Shown here: positions 1-10,544 of the stretch, in pieces | Numbering within the stretch: position 1 is the first letter of the stretch | Layout: the number at the start of each line of letters is the position of its first letter | Assembly: GCA_032690845.1 (NCBI GenBank) | Contig: CM064417.1 | Coordinates: 28,706,536 to 28,770,535 of the forward strand | Direction of reading: 5' to 3' | DNA from: Eleusine coracana subsp. coracana | Taxonomy: Eukaryota > Streptophyta > Magnoliopsida > Poales > Poaceae | DNA: 64,000 nucleotides | Notes under the pieces: model-generated | Told to the model about the DNA's origin: nothing | The model's input: only the letters and a program-made list of their open reading frames with translations | The model's database searches: none | Made by a program: the position numbers and the translations under genes

Positions 1-1439
1 TTAAGAGAAAGAATCAGGTCAAACAGAGTTCGGATGGGGGAGATATGGATTTTTCTTTAAGAGCTTTGGGTTAATTTCAGAAAATAAAAAGAGAAGGGGA
101 TAACAGGTCACGTTGGGCTGCTGGTGGCGTTTGGTTTAGGGTCTGGGTGGCTCTCGTGGGCTGTAGCCTTGCTAGGCCCATCACGAAGGGGTTCTGGTGT
201 CTTAATACAGAGCGCTTGGGATGGGGATCAGAACAGTGGCAGACGTGCTCCTCTATTCTCGTCCGCCATGGATGAGCTCGGGAGCTCAAATCAGAGTGGG
301 GAGAAGGGGAGAGGTCGGCCGGGGAGTGGTGGAGTCGAAGGGTTAGGCTATGGCTCATCCATCTGAGGCGAGATTTGGGTCAGGGACGCGGGATAGTGGA
401 GGATTTTGGAGGAGAGGCGGCCTTGTCTTGAGGAGCTCGTTGGTGGCTCGATTGGGAGAAGAAGAAGGACTGGGGAAGGGTTGGAGCTCACCTCAACAAC
501 GGCTCGGTGAGGCTGAGGCGTGGTGGAGGTTGTAGGGTGCATTTTATAGGCGGAGGAGGGAGAGAGCTCATTCAGCTCTGGTGGAACGAGACAATGGAGA
601 ACTGTGTTTAGGTCTTCGTTGCTATGCTCAGGTCGACGCCGCTGTGCTCTGGCAGGCAAGCGTGCAGGCTCAAGCGTGCGGGCCGAGGCTAGTGTGCACG
701 GGGAGGTGGAGTGAGGGCATGGCAACGTGCGGAGGCAGCTCAAGCAGTGAAGCCACACTAGCGCTGACTGCTGTGCCCGACGGGACGAGAGCGGACAGGG
801 TGGAGTGGTCAGCACGGTGAGGCGTGGGCAGTGTGGAGCAGTTGACGAGATAGGGTAGGCCTACAGGCAGTGGCTCAGTGAGGAATTAGGTTCATGTGTT
901 GAGTGGTAATCCAAGGTTGAGCACGATTAACAGGCCGCAGCGAGGAGCACTGGGGTTGGGGTTGCGCGTCGTGTTATTGGGCACAGATGCGGAGGCGGGT
1001 CTAGTAGAGGCGACGGAGCAGGAGGTGCTTGATGACTCACTGGTCTAGGCGGGCAAGTGGGTTGGCAGGTGGGCAAGGTCAGCACGGTGCACGGCTTTGG
1101 GCGACGGGACGGCTGCCGCAGAGAAGGCCGGGGAAGATGCGGCCGTACGCGTGATTGGAGGAGCGGGTCCGACGTGCGGTGCGTGCGCGAGGAGGGAGGA
1201 AGGCATGAAGAGAGGGGGCGAGTAGGGGTCTAGCTGGTGTGGTAGTTAGAAGGAGAGTAAAGCATATGAGACCAAAGTTGCACAGATTCAATGGAGGGAG
1301 TTCGATTTATATCAGATAAATTTGAAAAGGACGCAAGGAGAGAAATAGATGAGGAATTACTTCAATTAAATTTAGCAAGTTCTAATTAATTTATTGATTT
1401 ATGTTAAAAGTTTTACGAGTTAATTTTTGGGATGTTACA
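1..1439 (-). repeat. 3' LTR (partial) of Tekay-type gypsy element A
   Basis: The segment from about 840 to 1439 is a close copy of 8115-8702, the U3 half of this element's other LTR. Both copies end (plus strand) in TTACA and on the minus strand begin TGTAACA-CCC, the usual start of Tekay/Del LTRs. Positions 1-840 are GC-rich and have no counterpart in the 5' LTR; I read them as the remainder of a longer LTR whose end lies left of the window. ORFs here (for example 348-815) show no protein resemblance and are taken as noise. Confidence 0.85.
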
Positions 1440-1453
1440 AACCTACCCTACTT
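1440..1453 (-). other. Polypurine tract of element A
   Basis: On the minus strand the bases directly before the 3' LTR read AAGTAGGGTAGGTT, a purine-rich tract abutting TGTAACA. This is the expected plus-strand priming site. It overlaps the last codons of pol, as is common in chromoviruses. Confidence 0.7.
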
Positions 1454-2616
1454 AGAGGAATCTCGTCCTCGAGATTCAAGCTCGTCCTGAAAGAGGTGGG
1501 GAAATTCTTTCCTTAAAGCATCTTCACGTTCCCACGTGGCTTCTGCTTCGGTGTGTCGGCTCCACTGTACGCGACATAACCGGACTGTTGACCCTATGGT
1601 TTGTTTGGTGGTTACATCTAATATTTTAATTGGAACTTCTTGATACCGAAGATCATCCTTTATGTCTAGAGTCTCCACAGATACATGCTCTTCAGGAATC
1701 TTAGGCATTTCTTTAGTTGAGATACATGGAACACGTTGTGCACATCTGCTAACTCATGGGGCAATTCAATCTCGTAGGCGACAACACCAATTCTCTTTAT
1801 AACTCGATATGGTCTAATGTAGCATGGCGCTAACTTTCCTCGAACTTGAAAGCGACGCGTGCCTCTTATGGGGGAGACTTTAAGGTACACATAATCTCTA
1901 ACTTGAAAACTTAATTTTCTCCTCCTTTTATCCGAATAGCTCTTTTGACAAGATTGAGCCACCTTTAGTTTTTCTCCAACTTCTGCAACCTTTTCCTCGG
2001 CTTCCTTAATGATCGATGGTCCTATTAAGGAACGCTCTCCAACTTGGGACCACATCAAGGGTGTTCTGCACTTTCTACCATATAAAGCCTCAAAGGAAGA
2101 CATTTTTAAACTGGCCTGGTAACTATTGTTGTATGAGAACTCTGCATAGGCAATACTCTTCTCCTAGTCTTTTCCATATGTGATAGCACATGCTCGTAGC
2201 ATATATTCAAGGATCTGATTTATCCTTTCAGTTTCTCCATCTGTTTGTGGGTGATAGGTAGTGCTAAAATCCAACTTAGTACCCATAGACTTGTGTAGGC
2301 TTTTCCAGAATCTCGAGGTAAATTGAGTACCTCTATCTGAAATGATTCATCTGGGCACACCATGCAACTTCACTATGTTGTCAATATAAAGTTGACCCAA
2401 TTTGTCTCCTCCATAGTTGGTTCGTACGGGAATAAAGTGGGCGACTTTAGTGAGACGGTCCACTATTACCCATACAGAGTCACATCCCTTCTTTGTCTTG
2501 GGAAAACCAACTATAAAATCCATGCCTACTTCATCCCATTTCCATATAGGAATTGGTAAGGGCTGGAGTAATCCTGCTGGCTTCTGATGTTTTACTTTAA
2601 CTCTGACAGATATCAC
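1448..2616 (-). pseudogene. Integrase core, C-terminal part and chromodomain of Tekay element A
   Basis: Minus-strand pol end. Between 2616 and 2347 lie the integrase core start (MDFIVGFPKTKKG, then VDRLTKVAHFIPV); the core continues through a stop near 2345 toward the YHPQTDG region. From 2103 down come the GPF/GTY-like module and the KVSPIRGTRRF and LHNVFHVSQL-type motifs. The frame changes near 1700 and ends with a chromodomain tail (VQWSRHTEAEATWERED, then FPHLF) and a TAG at 1448. That EATWE motif is typical of Tekay/Del chromoviruses, where it is thought to steer integration toward heterochromatin. Several stops and frameshifts (near 2610, 2345, 2165 and 1700) mean it is not functional as it stands. 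Confidence 0.9.
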
Positions 2617-3496
2617 ATTCTGCTACGAACTTAGCTATATCTCTCTTTATTCCATTCCACCAATATTTTTCCTTCAAATCAAGGTACATCTTAGTGGACC
2701 CTGGGTGGATGGAATAAGCTGAGTTGTGAGCTTCGTCCATGATTAATTCTCGAAAATTTCCTTCTTTTGGCACACAAAGTCTATCCTTGTGCCAAAGGGT
2801 ACCTTTATCGTCCACCCTAAAGTTGGGCGCTTTGTCTTCTCCAGTGTGTTTGCGGATCTTCATTAACTCTTGATCCTTTGGTTGGGCTTGTTTGATGTGT
2901 CCATCCAGTGTTGGTTGCACACTTAGATTATTCACTGAAGCTTGGGGGATTATTTCCAAGTTCAACTTCTTCATCTCGTTTAACAGATGGCTGTTATGAA
3001 TCATGAGATGGTTGCAGTATGCTTTCCTGCTTAAAGCATCTGCCACAACATTTGCTTTTCTAGGGTGGTAGTGTATTTCCAAATCGTAATCTTTAATTAA
3101 CTCTAGCCATCTCCGTTGTCTTAGGTTTAAATCTAGTTGGGTAAAGATGTATTTCAGGCTCTTGTGATCCGTGTAGATTTCACATTTATTCCCAATTAAG
3201 TAGTGCCTCCAAATCTTGAGGGCATGCACCACTGCAGCTAATTCCAAATCATGATTTGGATAATTCTTCTCATGAGGCTTGAGTTGTCTTGACGCATAAG
3301 CTACTACTCTCTCGTCTTGCATAAGGACGCATCCCAAACCATGTCTTGATGCATCACAGTAGATGGCAAAGTCTTTGTGAATGTCGGGTAAGACTAGTAC
3401 TGGGGCAGTTGTTAGTCTATGCTTCAATTCTTGAACGCTTCTCTCACAAGACTTGGTCCATTCAAACTTCTTGTCCTTCTTAAGTAGTTTAGCCAT
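2597..3496 (-). pseudogene. RNase H and integrase zinc-binding region of Tekay element A
   Basis: An open 299-codon stretch. The first half is gypsy RNase H: YCDASRHGLGCVLMQ, then VVAYASRQLKPHEKNYPNHDLELAAV, IYTDHKSL and the HYHPRKANVVADALSRK end. The second half holds the H2C2 integrase finger (HPGSTKMYLDLKEKYWW and CDICQS). It continues the frame of the reverse transcriptase immediately upstream (one stop near 3530 separates them) and leads into the integrase core after a frame change near 2610. The catalytic Asp/Glu residues of RNase H look retained in this segment even though the whole polyprotein is broken. Confidence 0.92.
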
Positions 3497-3499
3497 GGG

Positions 3500-4240
3500 C
3501 CTAGCTATCTTGGAAAATCCTTCAATAAATCAGCGGTAATAACCTTCTAATCCAAGAAAGCTTCTAATCTCTAATACATTGGTTGGGTCCTTCCAATGAG
3601 TGACTGCTTCAACTTTCTCGGGGTCTACAACATCTCCTTCAGCTGTCAAAATATGACCAAGGAAGACAACTTTCTCTAGCCAAAATTCACACTTGCTGAA
3701 TTTGGCATACAATTTGTGAGTTCTAAGTTTTTCCAAAATTACTCTCAGATGCTGCTCGTGCTCTTGGGCACTCTTAGAATAGATTAGTATGTCGTCAATG
3801 AAGATAACGACAAACTTATCTAATTCCTCCATGAACACCTTATTCATGAGGTTTATGAAATATGCAGGTGCATTGGTTAGTCCAAAGGACATAACCGTAA
3901 ACTCATATTGCCCATATCTTGATACAAAGGCTGTCTTGGGTATATCAGCTTCTCCAATTTTTAGCTGATAGTATCCAGACCTCAAATCAATCTTAGAGAA
4001 ATATTTGGCTCCTTTTAATTGATCAAAAAGGTCATCAATTCTGGGAAGAGGGTACTTGTTCTTGATGGTTACTTCATTCAAGGATCAGTAATCCACACAC
4101 ATCCTCATACTGTCATCCTTCTTCCTGACGAAGAGAACTGGTGCACCCCAAGGTGAAGAGTTGGGCCTAATATATCCCTTTTGTTGAAGTTCTCTCAGTT
4201 GTTCCTTTAGTTCAGCTTACTCTGCAGGAGCCATACGATA
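3500..4240 (-). pseudogene. Reverse transcriptase of Tekay element A
   Basis: Minus-strand gypsy RT. The region 4240-4085 covers the N-terminal fingers (WGAPVLFVRKKDDSMRMCVDY) but contains stops near 4215 and 4075. The open stretch 4081-3530 has KYPLPRIDDLFDQL, KIDLRSGYYQL, the FGLTNAPA block and, around 3790, FIDDILIYS, which carries the catalytic Asp pair. It ends in the FLGHILTAEG and FLGLEGYYR thumb motifs, followed by a stop where a tryptophan is normally found. Confidence 0.92.
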
Positions 4241-4346
4241 AGGTCGTTTGGCTATGGGGGCAGTTCCAGGGATAAGGTCAATGATGAATTCAACATCTCT
4301 ATCTGGTGGCATTCCTGGTAACTCCTCAGGGAATACGTCTGGGTAT

Positions 4347-4800
4347 TCATTTACTACAGGTACTTCCTATATGATCTTTGGTTTCCATGGTATACACCAT
4401 TGGGTCAGGTTTGTATCCAAGGGCTTGACAGACTACTTGGGTTCCTTCATGGTTGGTTATAGTTACTTTTCTTTTTGAGCAAGCTATGACACCATCATAT
4501 TTGTCTAACCAATCCATTCCAAGGATTAGATCTATTCCCTTGGACTTAAGAACCACGGGGCTAGCTAGGAACGCTACCCCACTTAGAGATTCTAATTTGT
4601 GAACAACCCAAGTGACATTTGATGTCAGCTCCGGGTGAATGAGTTATTAGAGGTTTCTTAAGAAGTACTGTAGGTATCTTGTGTTTTTCCACAAAACTTG
4701 ATGATATGAATGAGTGTGATGCTCCAGAATCAAATAATATTGTTGCAAGAAGTGATTCAACTAGGAACTTACCAAGCACAACTCTACGTGCATCCTGAGC
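4347..4800 (-). pseudogene. Aspartic protease region of Tekay element A
   Basis: The segment 4779-4561 contains LFDSGASHSFIS, the retropepsin active-site motif (D-S-G-A), in the same frame as gag. The continuation with ILGMDWLDKYDGVI lies in another frame at 4556-4347, so a frameshift lies between them. The protease would cut the gag-pol polyprotein. It sits between the gag zinc knuckle and RT, the normal gypsy order. Confidence 0.88.
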
Positions 4801-4839
4801 TTCCTGAGTGTGGATGTGGTTGACGCGGACACGTCCAAA

Positions 4840-6015
4840 AGACTACTGCTGCTTTGCTGGCTGGTTGGAAGCATTGGAATTTCCACGGGTAGGTCTAGAC
4901 ACCACGGGTCTTGGTCCATTAACAGTGTTGGATTGAATAGAAGGAGCGGGCCTGTTCTCCAGCGGGCAGTTGGCAATGAAGTGCCTAGTGTCACCACAGT
5001 TGTAGCAAGCTTTGGTCTGATTAGTCACTTGACCAGTGCTGAAATTCTAGGTCTTGTTGTTGCTTTGACTCTTCGGGGGAAAGTTGGGCTGATAGGAAAC
5101 GGACGCTAGGGTCCTGAATTGCATTGGGGCTTGAGTCTTCTGTCCTAAAAAGGAAGAGGTTCTAGGCCTCTGGAATCTTCCCTGCTGTCGAACTTCCTGA
5201 GTTGCAATTTTGCGCTTCTTTTCTTTGGATTCTTTAGCCATCTTCTCCTCGGTCAGGATGGTCATGTTCATGAGGGTGTTGAAGTCAGGGTATATGTGGG
5301 GTGTCATGGTTGTCCCTAACTCTCCTGATAAACCTTTTTTGAACTTGTTTTGTTTCTTCTTGTCAGTTGAAACTTCCTCTGGGGCATAACGAGAAAGTTC
5401 AATGAACTTGCGGATATACTGATTGACAGACATATTTCCTTGCTTCAGCTTGCGAAATTCATCAGCCTTCAGTTGCATGGTTCCTTGTGGGACATGGTAG
5501 CGACGAAATTCTTCCACAAATTCCTCCCAAGTGATGGTGGAGGCATCCTCAGTTGCTTCACAATAGTTTTCCCACCATGCTAAGGCTGTCCCAGTGAGCT
5601 GATGGGATGCCAGGAGAACTCTGTCTCTACCAACACAGTTGATTGCATCAAGCTTCCTCCGTATGCTTCTTAACCAGTCATCAGCTTCTAACGGGTCCTC
5701 AGATCATCCAAAGGTAGGTGGCTTGATCCTTACGAACTCAGTCATCTTTCTTTGGAATCCATGTCCATTGTTCTTTTGGCAAGGTCGGTTATTTCCTCTC
5801 ACAAATTCTTGCAGCAAGCGGGTTTGGGCTGCCAAAATAGACACTAAGTCATGGAGAGGGGGATCCTGAAAATCTTCGTTGTTGGAGTTCTCTGCTTCAT
5901 CTTCTTCTTCTTCCATTTCTTCTTCGTGTCCTTATTCCTCTTCCTCACGGTTGTTCCTGTTGTTCTCTTGACGCTCACGGCGTTGGCGGATCCTAGTAGA
6001 GCGCTTTGGGGGCAT
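4840..6015 (-). pseudogene. gag of Tekay element A
   Basis: The frame starts at an ATG at 6015 (MPPKRS then a basic, acidic-rich N-terminus). It passes stops near 5934 and 5704, then shows the retrotransposon gag core (WEEFVEEFRRYHVPQGTMQLKADEFRKLKQG, and MSVNQYIRKFIELSRYAPE) and a CCHC zinc knuckle CYNCGDTRHFIANC near 5000. All pieces share one reading frame, interrupted by at least three stops. Gag would form the virus-like particle in the cytoplasm and bind element RNA. Confidence 0.9.
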
Positions 6016-6365
6016 CTGTTGTGGGGTTAAAAGGGAAGAGTATAAGATAAGAATAGGATTCAAGATTCTCTTAATATTGTTATATTAGTGATCTTTTGTT
6101 GTTATAAATAACCGAATGCAGGGCACAAGGCCTTGCGAGCACACAATGGAAAATCCACACAAGGCAATACAAACAATCAATTAGCACACAAGCGTCTTAG
6201 CATACAATGCTAGCGAGGAACTCAAGCGAACTCAATGCGGATACAAGGGGATTTAGTGGGGCTAAGTACTAATAGGTGGATAGTGATACACTTTCTAAGG
6301 GTCTCATGAACTTGTGAAGGCTCGGGCCAATATGGCTTCATTCCCTGATGGTGGGGGTCCTCATT
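6016..6365. other. Leader between the extra ORF and gag of element A
   Basis: About 350 bases between the stop of the upstream ORF and the gag ATG. AT-rich, with no ORF that I can support. It probably is transcribed leader sequence. Confidence 0.5.
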
Positions 6366-7370
6366 TTAAGTGGATGTTGACAGGTCTTGCGAATCATTCA
6401 GATCGGCAGGGTCTTGCACTTCTTTGGTTGGGGAGACTTCACGCGAAGGAGTGGGGACGTGGTCATCCTTCTCCATTGGTGCAGGCTGGGTCAAAGGGAG
6501 GGATTCTTCTTCCTGAATGACGGGAGGCTTCTGCATTAGGGGAAGGGGTTCTTCTCCTTCATCAGCTTCGATCGGCAACGGTGCTTCTAGCACAGACTCA
6601 ACAAGCTTCCTCTTGGTGCTTCCTAGGTGGCAAATGGGGATTCCCTCAAGCACTAATGGCTCTTGGATCACAGGGAGACGAGGAAGTCTTCTATGGGCAC
6701 GACCCGTGAGATATGCCTCATTAAGCATGTGGGTGTGGTGATCTTCTGCAATCCTGATGGCTTCAGTGGCAGCTATTGTGCGGCTTTCAGCTTCTGCAGC
6801 TTGGGCTCTTGCTTTTGCAAGCTGGATACGCAAGGTTCTACCATGCGCCTCAGCTTCTACTGCATGTTGGATGCATGCTCGTAGCTTGTCTGCTTGCATG
6901 TCAAAAAACTCATCTAGGGCAAGGAGATAGCGTGTCATGGCCACAACAGTTGGGTCATTTTCATGAATCCCTAGACCATCTAAGGTACTCATGCGGGCCT
7001 TCCAAGAAGGTTGATTCTTCTCCATCGGTGGGAAGAATCGCATGGTTGTACGATCGATGACTCTTTCGTACATCTGGCACAAGTACCTTAGAGCCTTGCG
7101 AGCTACTAACTGGTAGGTATTCGTGAAGCGGAATCCAGTCATAGTCACATTCCAACACATCATGTCGAGGTAGTCTTCATTGGCCGCGACATGGATGGTG
7201 ACTTCACAACGCTCAATGCCAGATTCTTCATATTCTCTACCAACATACTCAGGGTGTTCCATAATGCCAAGCCTAGTCATGGTGGTGTATAGGACTTTTG
7301 GAAATCCAGGTTGATCCAAGCAGTAACTGACAGTCCATCTGGCTTCTTCCATTTGTGTAGGGAAAGGCAA
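6366..7370 (-). CDS. Extra ORF upstream of gag in Tekay element A (orf0-type)
   Basis: Uninterrupted 334-codon minus-strand ORF starting 126 bases after the primer site and ending about 350 bases before gag. The first 150 residues look globular. Residues about 160-215 are Ala/Glu/Arg-rich and probably helical or coiled-coil (AVEAEAHGRTLRIQLAKARAQ, then AEAESRTIAATEAIRIAEDH). The last third is acidic and Pro-rich (PLPIEADEGEEPLPL). I recognise no enzymatic domain. An extra ORF before gag is known from RIRE3/RIRE8-like Tekay elements of rice, and position and size fit that. It is the only long intact frame in element A, whereas gag-pol is heavily broken. Function unknown. Confidence 0.75.
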   Translation of the reverse strand: MPFPTQMEEARWTVSYCLDQPGFPKVLYTTMTRLGIMEHPEYVGREYEESGIERCEVTIHVAANEDYLDMMCWNVTMTGFRFTNTYQLVARKALRYLCQMYERVIDRTTMRFFPPMEKNQPSWKARMSTLDGLGIHENDPTVVAMTRYLLALDEFFDMQADKLRACIQHAVEAEAHGRTLRIQLAKARAQAAEAESRTIAATEAIRIAEDHHTHMLNEAYLTGRAHRRLPRLPVIQEPLVLEGIPICHLGSTKRKLVESVLEAPLPIEADEGEEPLPLMQKPPVIQEEESLPLTQPAPMEKDDHVPTPSREVSPTKEVQDPADLNDSQDLSTST

Positions 7371-7495
7371 GCAAAGGGTTGACCAAGGGGGGTTAAGTGC
7401 AAAAGGTTTTTCCTAAGTTTTTCAAGGAGGGTTTCCACAAAATCAAGGCCTACGGTCTCGCTTAAACCTACGGTTACATCCTACAGCCAAGTACG

Positions 7496-7507
7496 GCTCT
7501 GATACCA
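7496..7507 (-). other. Primer binding site of element A
   Basis: The minus strand reads TGGTATCAGAGC, complementary to the 3' end of initiator tRNA-Met. It lies two bases after the LTR end (GCTTCA). Confidence 0.9.
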
Positions 7508-7509
7508 TC

Positions 7510-8702
7510 TGAAGCACCCCGGGTATTCACGGTGCTAAACACTTTATTATACCAGTCCCAGGATCAGTCGCTGGTACAACAAGTCTTACAACAGGTGATA
7601 TTACAAGCCTTATTCATGAAGCGGTCGAGATACAACTGACCGGACAACATAAGCTACAAACATGAGAATTGCTATGATGACCTAAACAAGCACATCTATA
7701 AACATAGCGGAAGCAGCTTGGCGGCGACACTAGTCCACAGGCAACTCGGGTGCGGATGAAACCAAAGTTTAAGCGTCTTCCTCACCGTCGGTGTCAATGT
7801 AATCAGGATCTTCCTCTGTAACCAACAAGCAAGGGTGAGTAATGAAGTACCCAACAAGCCTGAACCCTTGCCCTACCATCAAGGGATAAAATATGCATTT
7901 GGCAATAGCAAGGATTAAGCCATAAGGTTAACATTGCGAAAAGCGATACACATGCAGCGGCTCATTTTATAAAAGCCCTTGTAAAATCATCAGATTATAT
8001 TTATATTAAGTTGTTCAAATTTTAATGTTGCCAGATTCCCCATCCACAGCAACCTTTGGCGAGAGGCCGGACCTATTCTAGAAAACACTCACACATCAAG
8101 GAATACTACGAGGCGTGGGTAGGCCGGCAGGCAGTGGCTCAGTGAGGAATTAGGTTCATGTGTTGAGTGGTAATGCAGGGCTGAGCACCATTAACAGGCC
8201 GCAACAAGGAGCACTGGGGTTGGGTTTGCGCGTCGTGTTGTTCGGCACAGATGTGGAGGCGGGTGTAGCAGAGGCAACGGAGCAGGAGGTGCTTGATGAC
8301 TCGCTGGTCTAGGTAGGCGAGTGGGTTGGCAGGTGGGCACGGTCAGCATGGTGCACGGCTTTGGGTGATGGGACGGCTGCGGTAGAGGAGGCCGGGGAAG
8401 ATGCGGCCGTACGCGTGATTGGAGGAGCGGGTCTGGCGTGCAGCGCGTGCGCGAGGAGGGAGGAAGGCAGGAAGAGAGGGTGCGAGTAGGGGTCTGGCTG
8501 GTGTGGTAGTTGGAAGGAGAGTAAAGCATATAAGGCCAAACTTGCACAGATTCAATGAAGGGAGTTCAGTTTATATCAGATAAATTTGGAAAGGACGCAA
8601 GGAGAGAATAGATGAGGAATTACTTCAATTAAATTTAGCAGGTTCTAATTAATTTATCAATTTATGTTAAAAGTTTTACGGGTTAATTTTTGGGTTGTTA
8701 CA
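7510..8702 (-). repeat. 5' LTR of Tekay-type element A, internally deleted
   Basis: Bounded by TGAAGC at 7510, adjacent to the PBS, and by TGTTACA at 8702. Segment 8115-8702 matches the 3' LTR at about 840-1439. Segment 7510-8115 carries the usual U5 text of these LTRs (on the minus strand: a GGGTACTTCATTACTCACCC region and the terminal GGGGTGCTTCA) but has no match in the visible 3' LTR. The 3' copy continues past the same point with more than 800 other bases, so this copy appears to have lost a middle block. The flank at 8703-8707 (TCATT) would be one target duplication; its partner is outside the window. Confidence 0.85.
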
Positions 8703-10490
8703 CATCATTCTTGTACATGCCAAGTCATCAATGCATCACCTGTAGCTTATGAGCACTTTCAAGCACATTTCGGTACCCAATGCTTATTAGGTCCTTGAGA
8801 GTTAGTCGCACAAGCTTTAGACATCCAAATTGACTTTGCACTATCTATGGGTGAGCTCATCACCTTGATATCACAAGCTTCATTGTTGGCCTTAGAGGGA
8901 AATACTTATTATTGACCAACTTATAATTTAAAGCTTGAGTCAAAGTGCAATCCTTACTAAGATGTCCTTTGTCCCGACATGTGTAGCATGTTTGATGCTT
9001 AATTCTTTTGGGCTTGTCCTTGATTTTCTACTTGATGTTTTCATTCTTGTCCATATGTCTTGGGAATGCTGACACAAAGCCTTTCTCCAAATGCGTAATG
9101 GGATGGAGCTTTTCTGCCGAAACTGGTGCCTCTAGTTTAGCAAACCGGTCCCTCCGGTTTTGACAGACTTGTCCCATTCTTGTATGTCTTGGACATGAGG
9201 CTATCTTGTGTCTTTTCTCCTTGCATCCAAAGCATCTTCTCTGAGATAGACTTCTTTGTATTCTAGAGAGTGTAAGTTGACCATTTTTCTTTGATGGGCA
9301 TTCCAAAGCAAAATGTCCCATTGATGAGCATTCAAAGCACTTGATGTGTGACTTCTTCTTGATCTTTGGCTCGTTGCTTTTGTCATGGATTTTCAAGTCA
9401 GTGGGGAGGCTTTTTGCAGATGTGACGGTTGATCCCTTCTCAAGCTTTTTCACCATGCTATCATGGTTATCTTGAGATGGTTGCACATGGCCTTTGCCTT
9501 TCAACCGACTTAAGTCCATGTTTAGCCTCTGAATTTCTCTCCTGAGGTAATCATTTTCACTTGCAATAAATTCATCACAAGTTTCTACAATCACTTGCTC
9601 ATCATACGATAGCTTTTCTTGAGAGTAACAAGTGTTAGCACAAGATAAAACAATTGATTGTGTTGTGCATGTGCATGTGTGAGGTTGAGAAGATTTTACC
9701 ACAGTAAGTGCAACCTCATGAGTTGTTTCTAGCATTTCATAAGAGTCAATGGGCTTCTCATGTGAGCATAGAAGATCACCATGTCTCGCAATTTCTTATG
9801 CATGCTAGAAAGTTTATGAAACTCAGTCATGATCATTTTGTTTGCTTTCTCTAGCTGTGCTACATAAGAGGATTTGTTAGTAGCACTAGTATGATCATTC
9901 CTTAAGTTTTCAACCTTTTCAACTAAGGATACATGAGACTTTCTTTGTCTCTTGGCCATGAAGCAAACAGATTTTTCATCATCTTAGCATGAGCTCCTTG
10001 GTGACATAGACTCTTCACTTGGTCTAAATCTGTACCTAGGATCTTCAACTTGATTATTAACAGAAATAGTTTCTATTCTGCCAAAACCGGTGCAACCGGT
10101 TTGGGAAACCGGAGCCTCCGGTTTTCCCAGATTGGCAGTTTGAGTCTTCTCTTCTTCATTGTTGGAATCATTATATATTTCTTCAATCTAATCCAAATAG
10201 CATGAACATTCTCCAACTTGTATATCTTGTTGAAGACATCCTTACTCAGTGCACTGGATTAGGCATTGGTAGCTTGGGCTTAGAGATGTAGGCATTTTTC
10301 GATGTAAGCCTACATCCAGAACCCACCAAATTTTGGGACTTATCTCCCAAAAATATAAGATCATCTTAGCTTTCCAATTAGTATAATTTGTGCCATCGAA
10401 ATATGGTGCCTCATATGAAGGTTGTGAAATGATAGAAAACGAGGCGCTAGGACAACCATAGGCAATTTGACACATTTTACCTTGCGACAT
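8703..10490 (-). pseudogene. gag of SIRE/Maximus-type copia element B, cut by element A
   Basis: The ATG at 10490 opens a gag N-terminus with the copia signature YFDGTNYTNWKAKM. The frame then decays (pieces 9959-9729, and 9735-9028 in another frame). The later part has a coiled-coil region and three CCHC knuckles: CFECSSMGHFALEC, CFGCKEKRHKIASC and, past a stop near 9025, CYTCRDKGHLSKDC. It ends at 8703 where element A is inserted; the rest of B lies left of the window. Short palindromic word pairs built on ACCGGT occur inside this coding region near 9120-9160 and 10080-10130. Confidence 0.85.
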
Positions 10491-10530
10491 GATCGATTCT
10501 CCAAGCGGTTAGGCCTAATGAGGAGATTAG

Positions 10531-10542
10531 GCTCTGATACCA
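10531..10542 (-). other. Primer binding site of element B
   Basis: Minus strand TGGTATCAGAGC (initiator tRNA-Met type), two bases from the LTR edge. Confidence 0.9.
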
Positions 10543-10544
10543 AT

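Noticed and set aside
348..815. 155-codon minus-strand ORF and its plus-strand shadows
   Set aside because: Lies within the GC-rich part of LTR A. Low-complexity Ser/Pro/Leu translation with no domain; frames on both strands are equally open.
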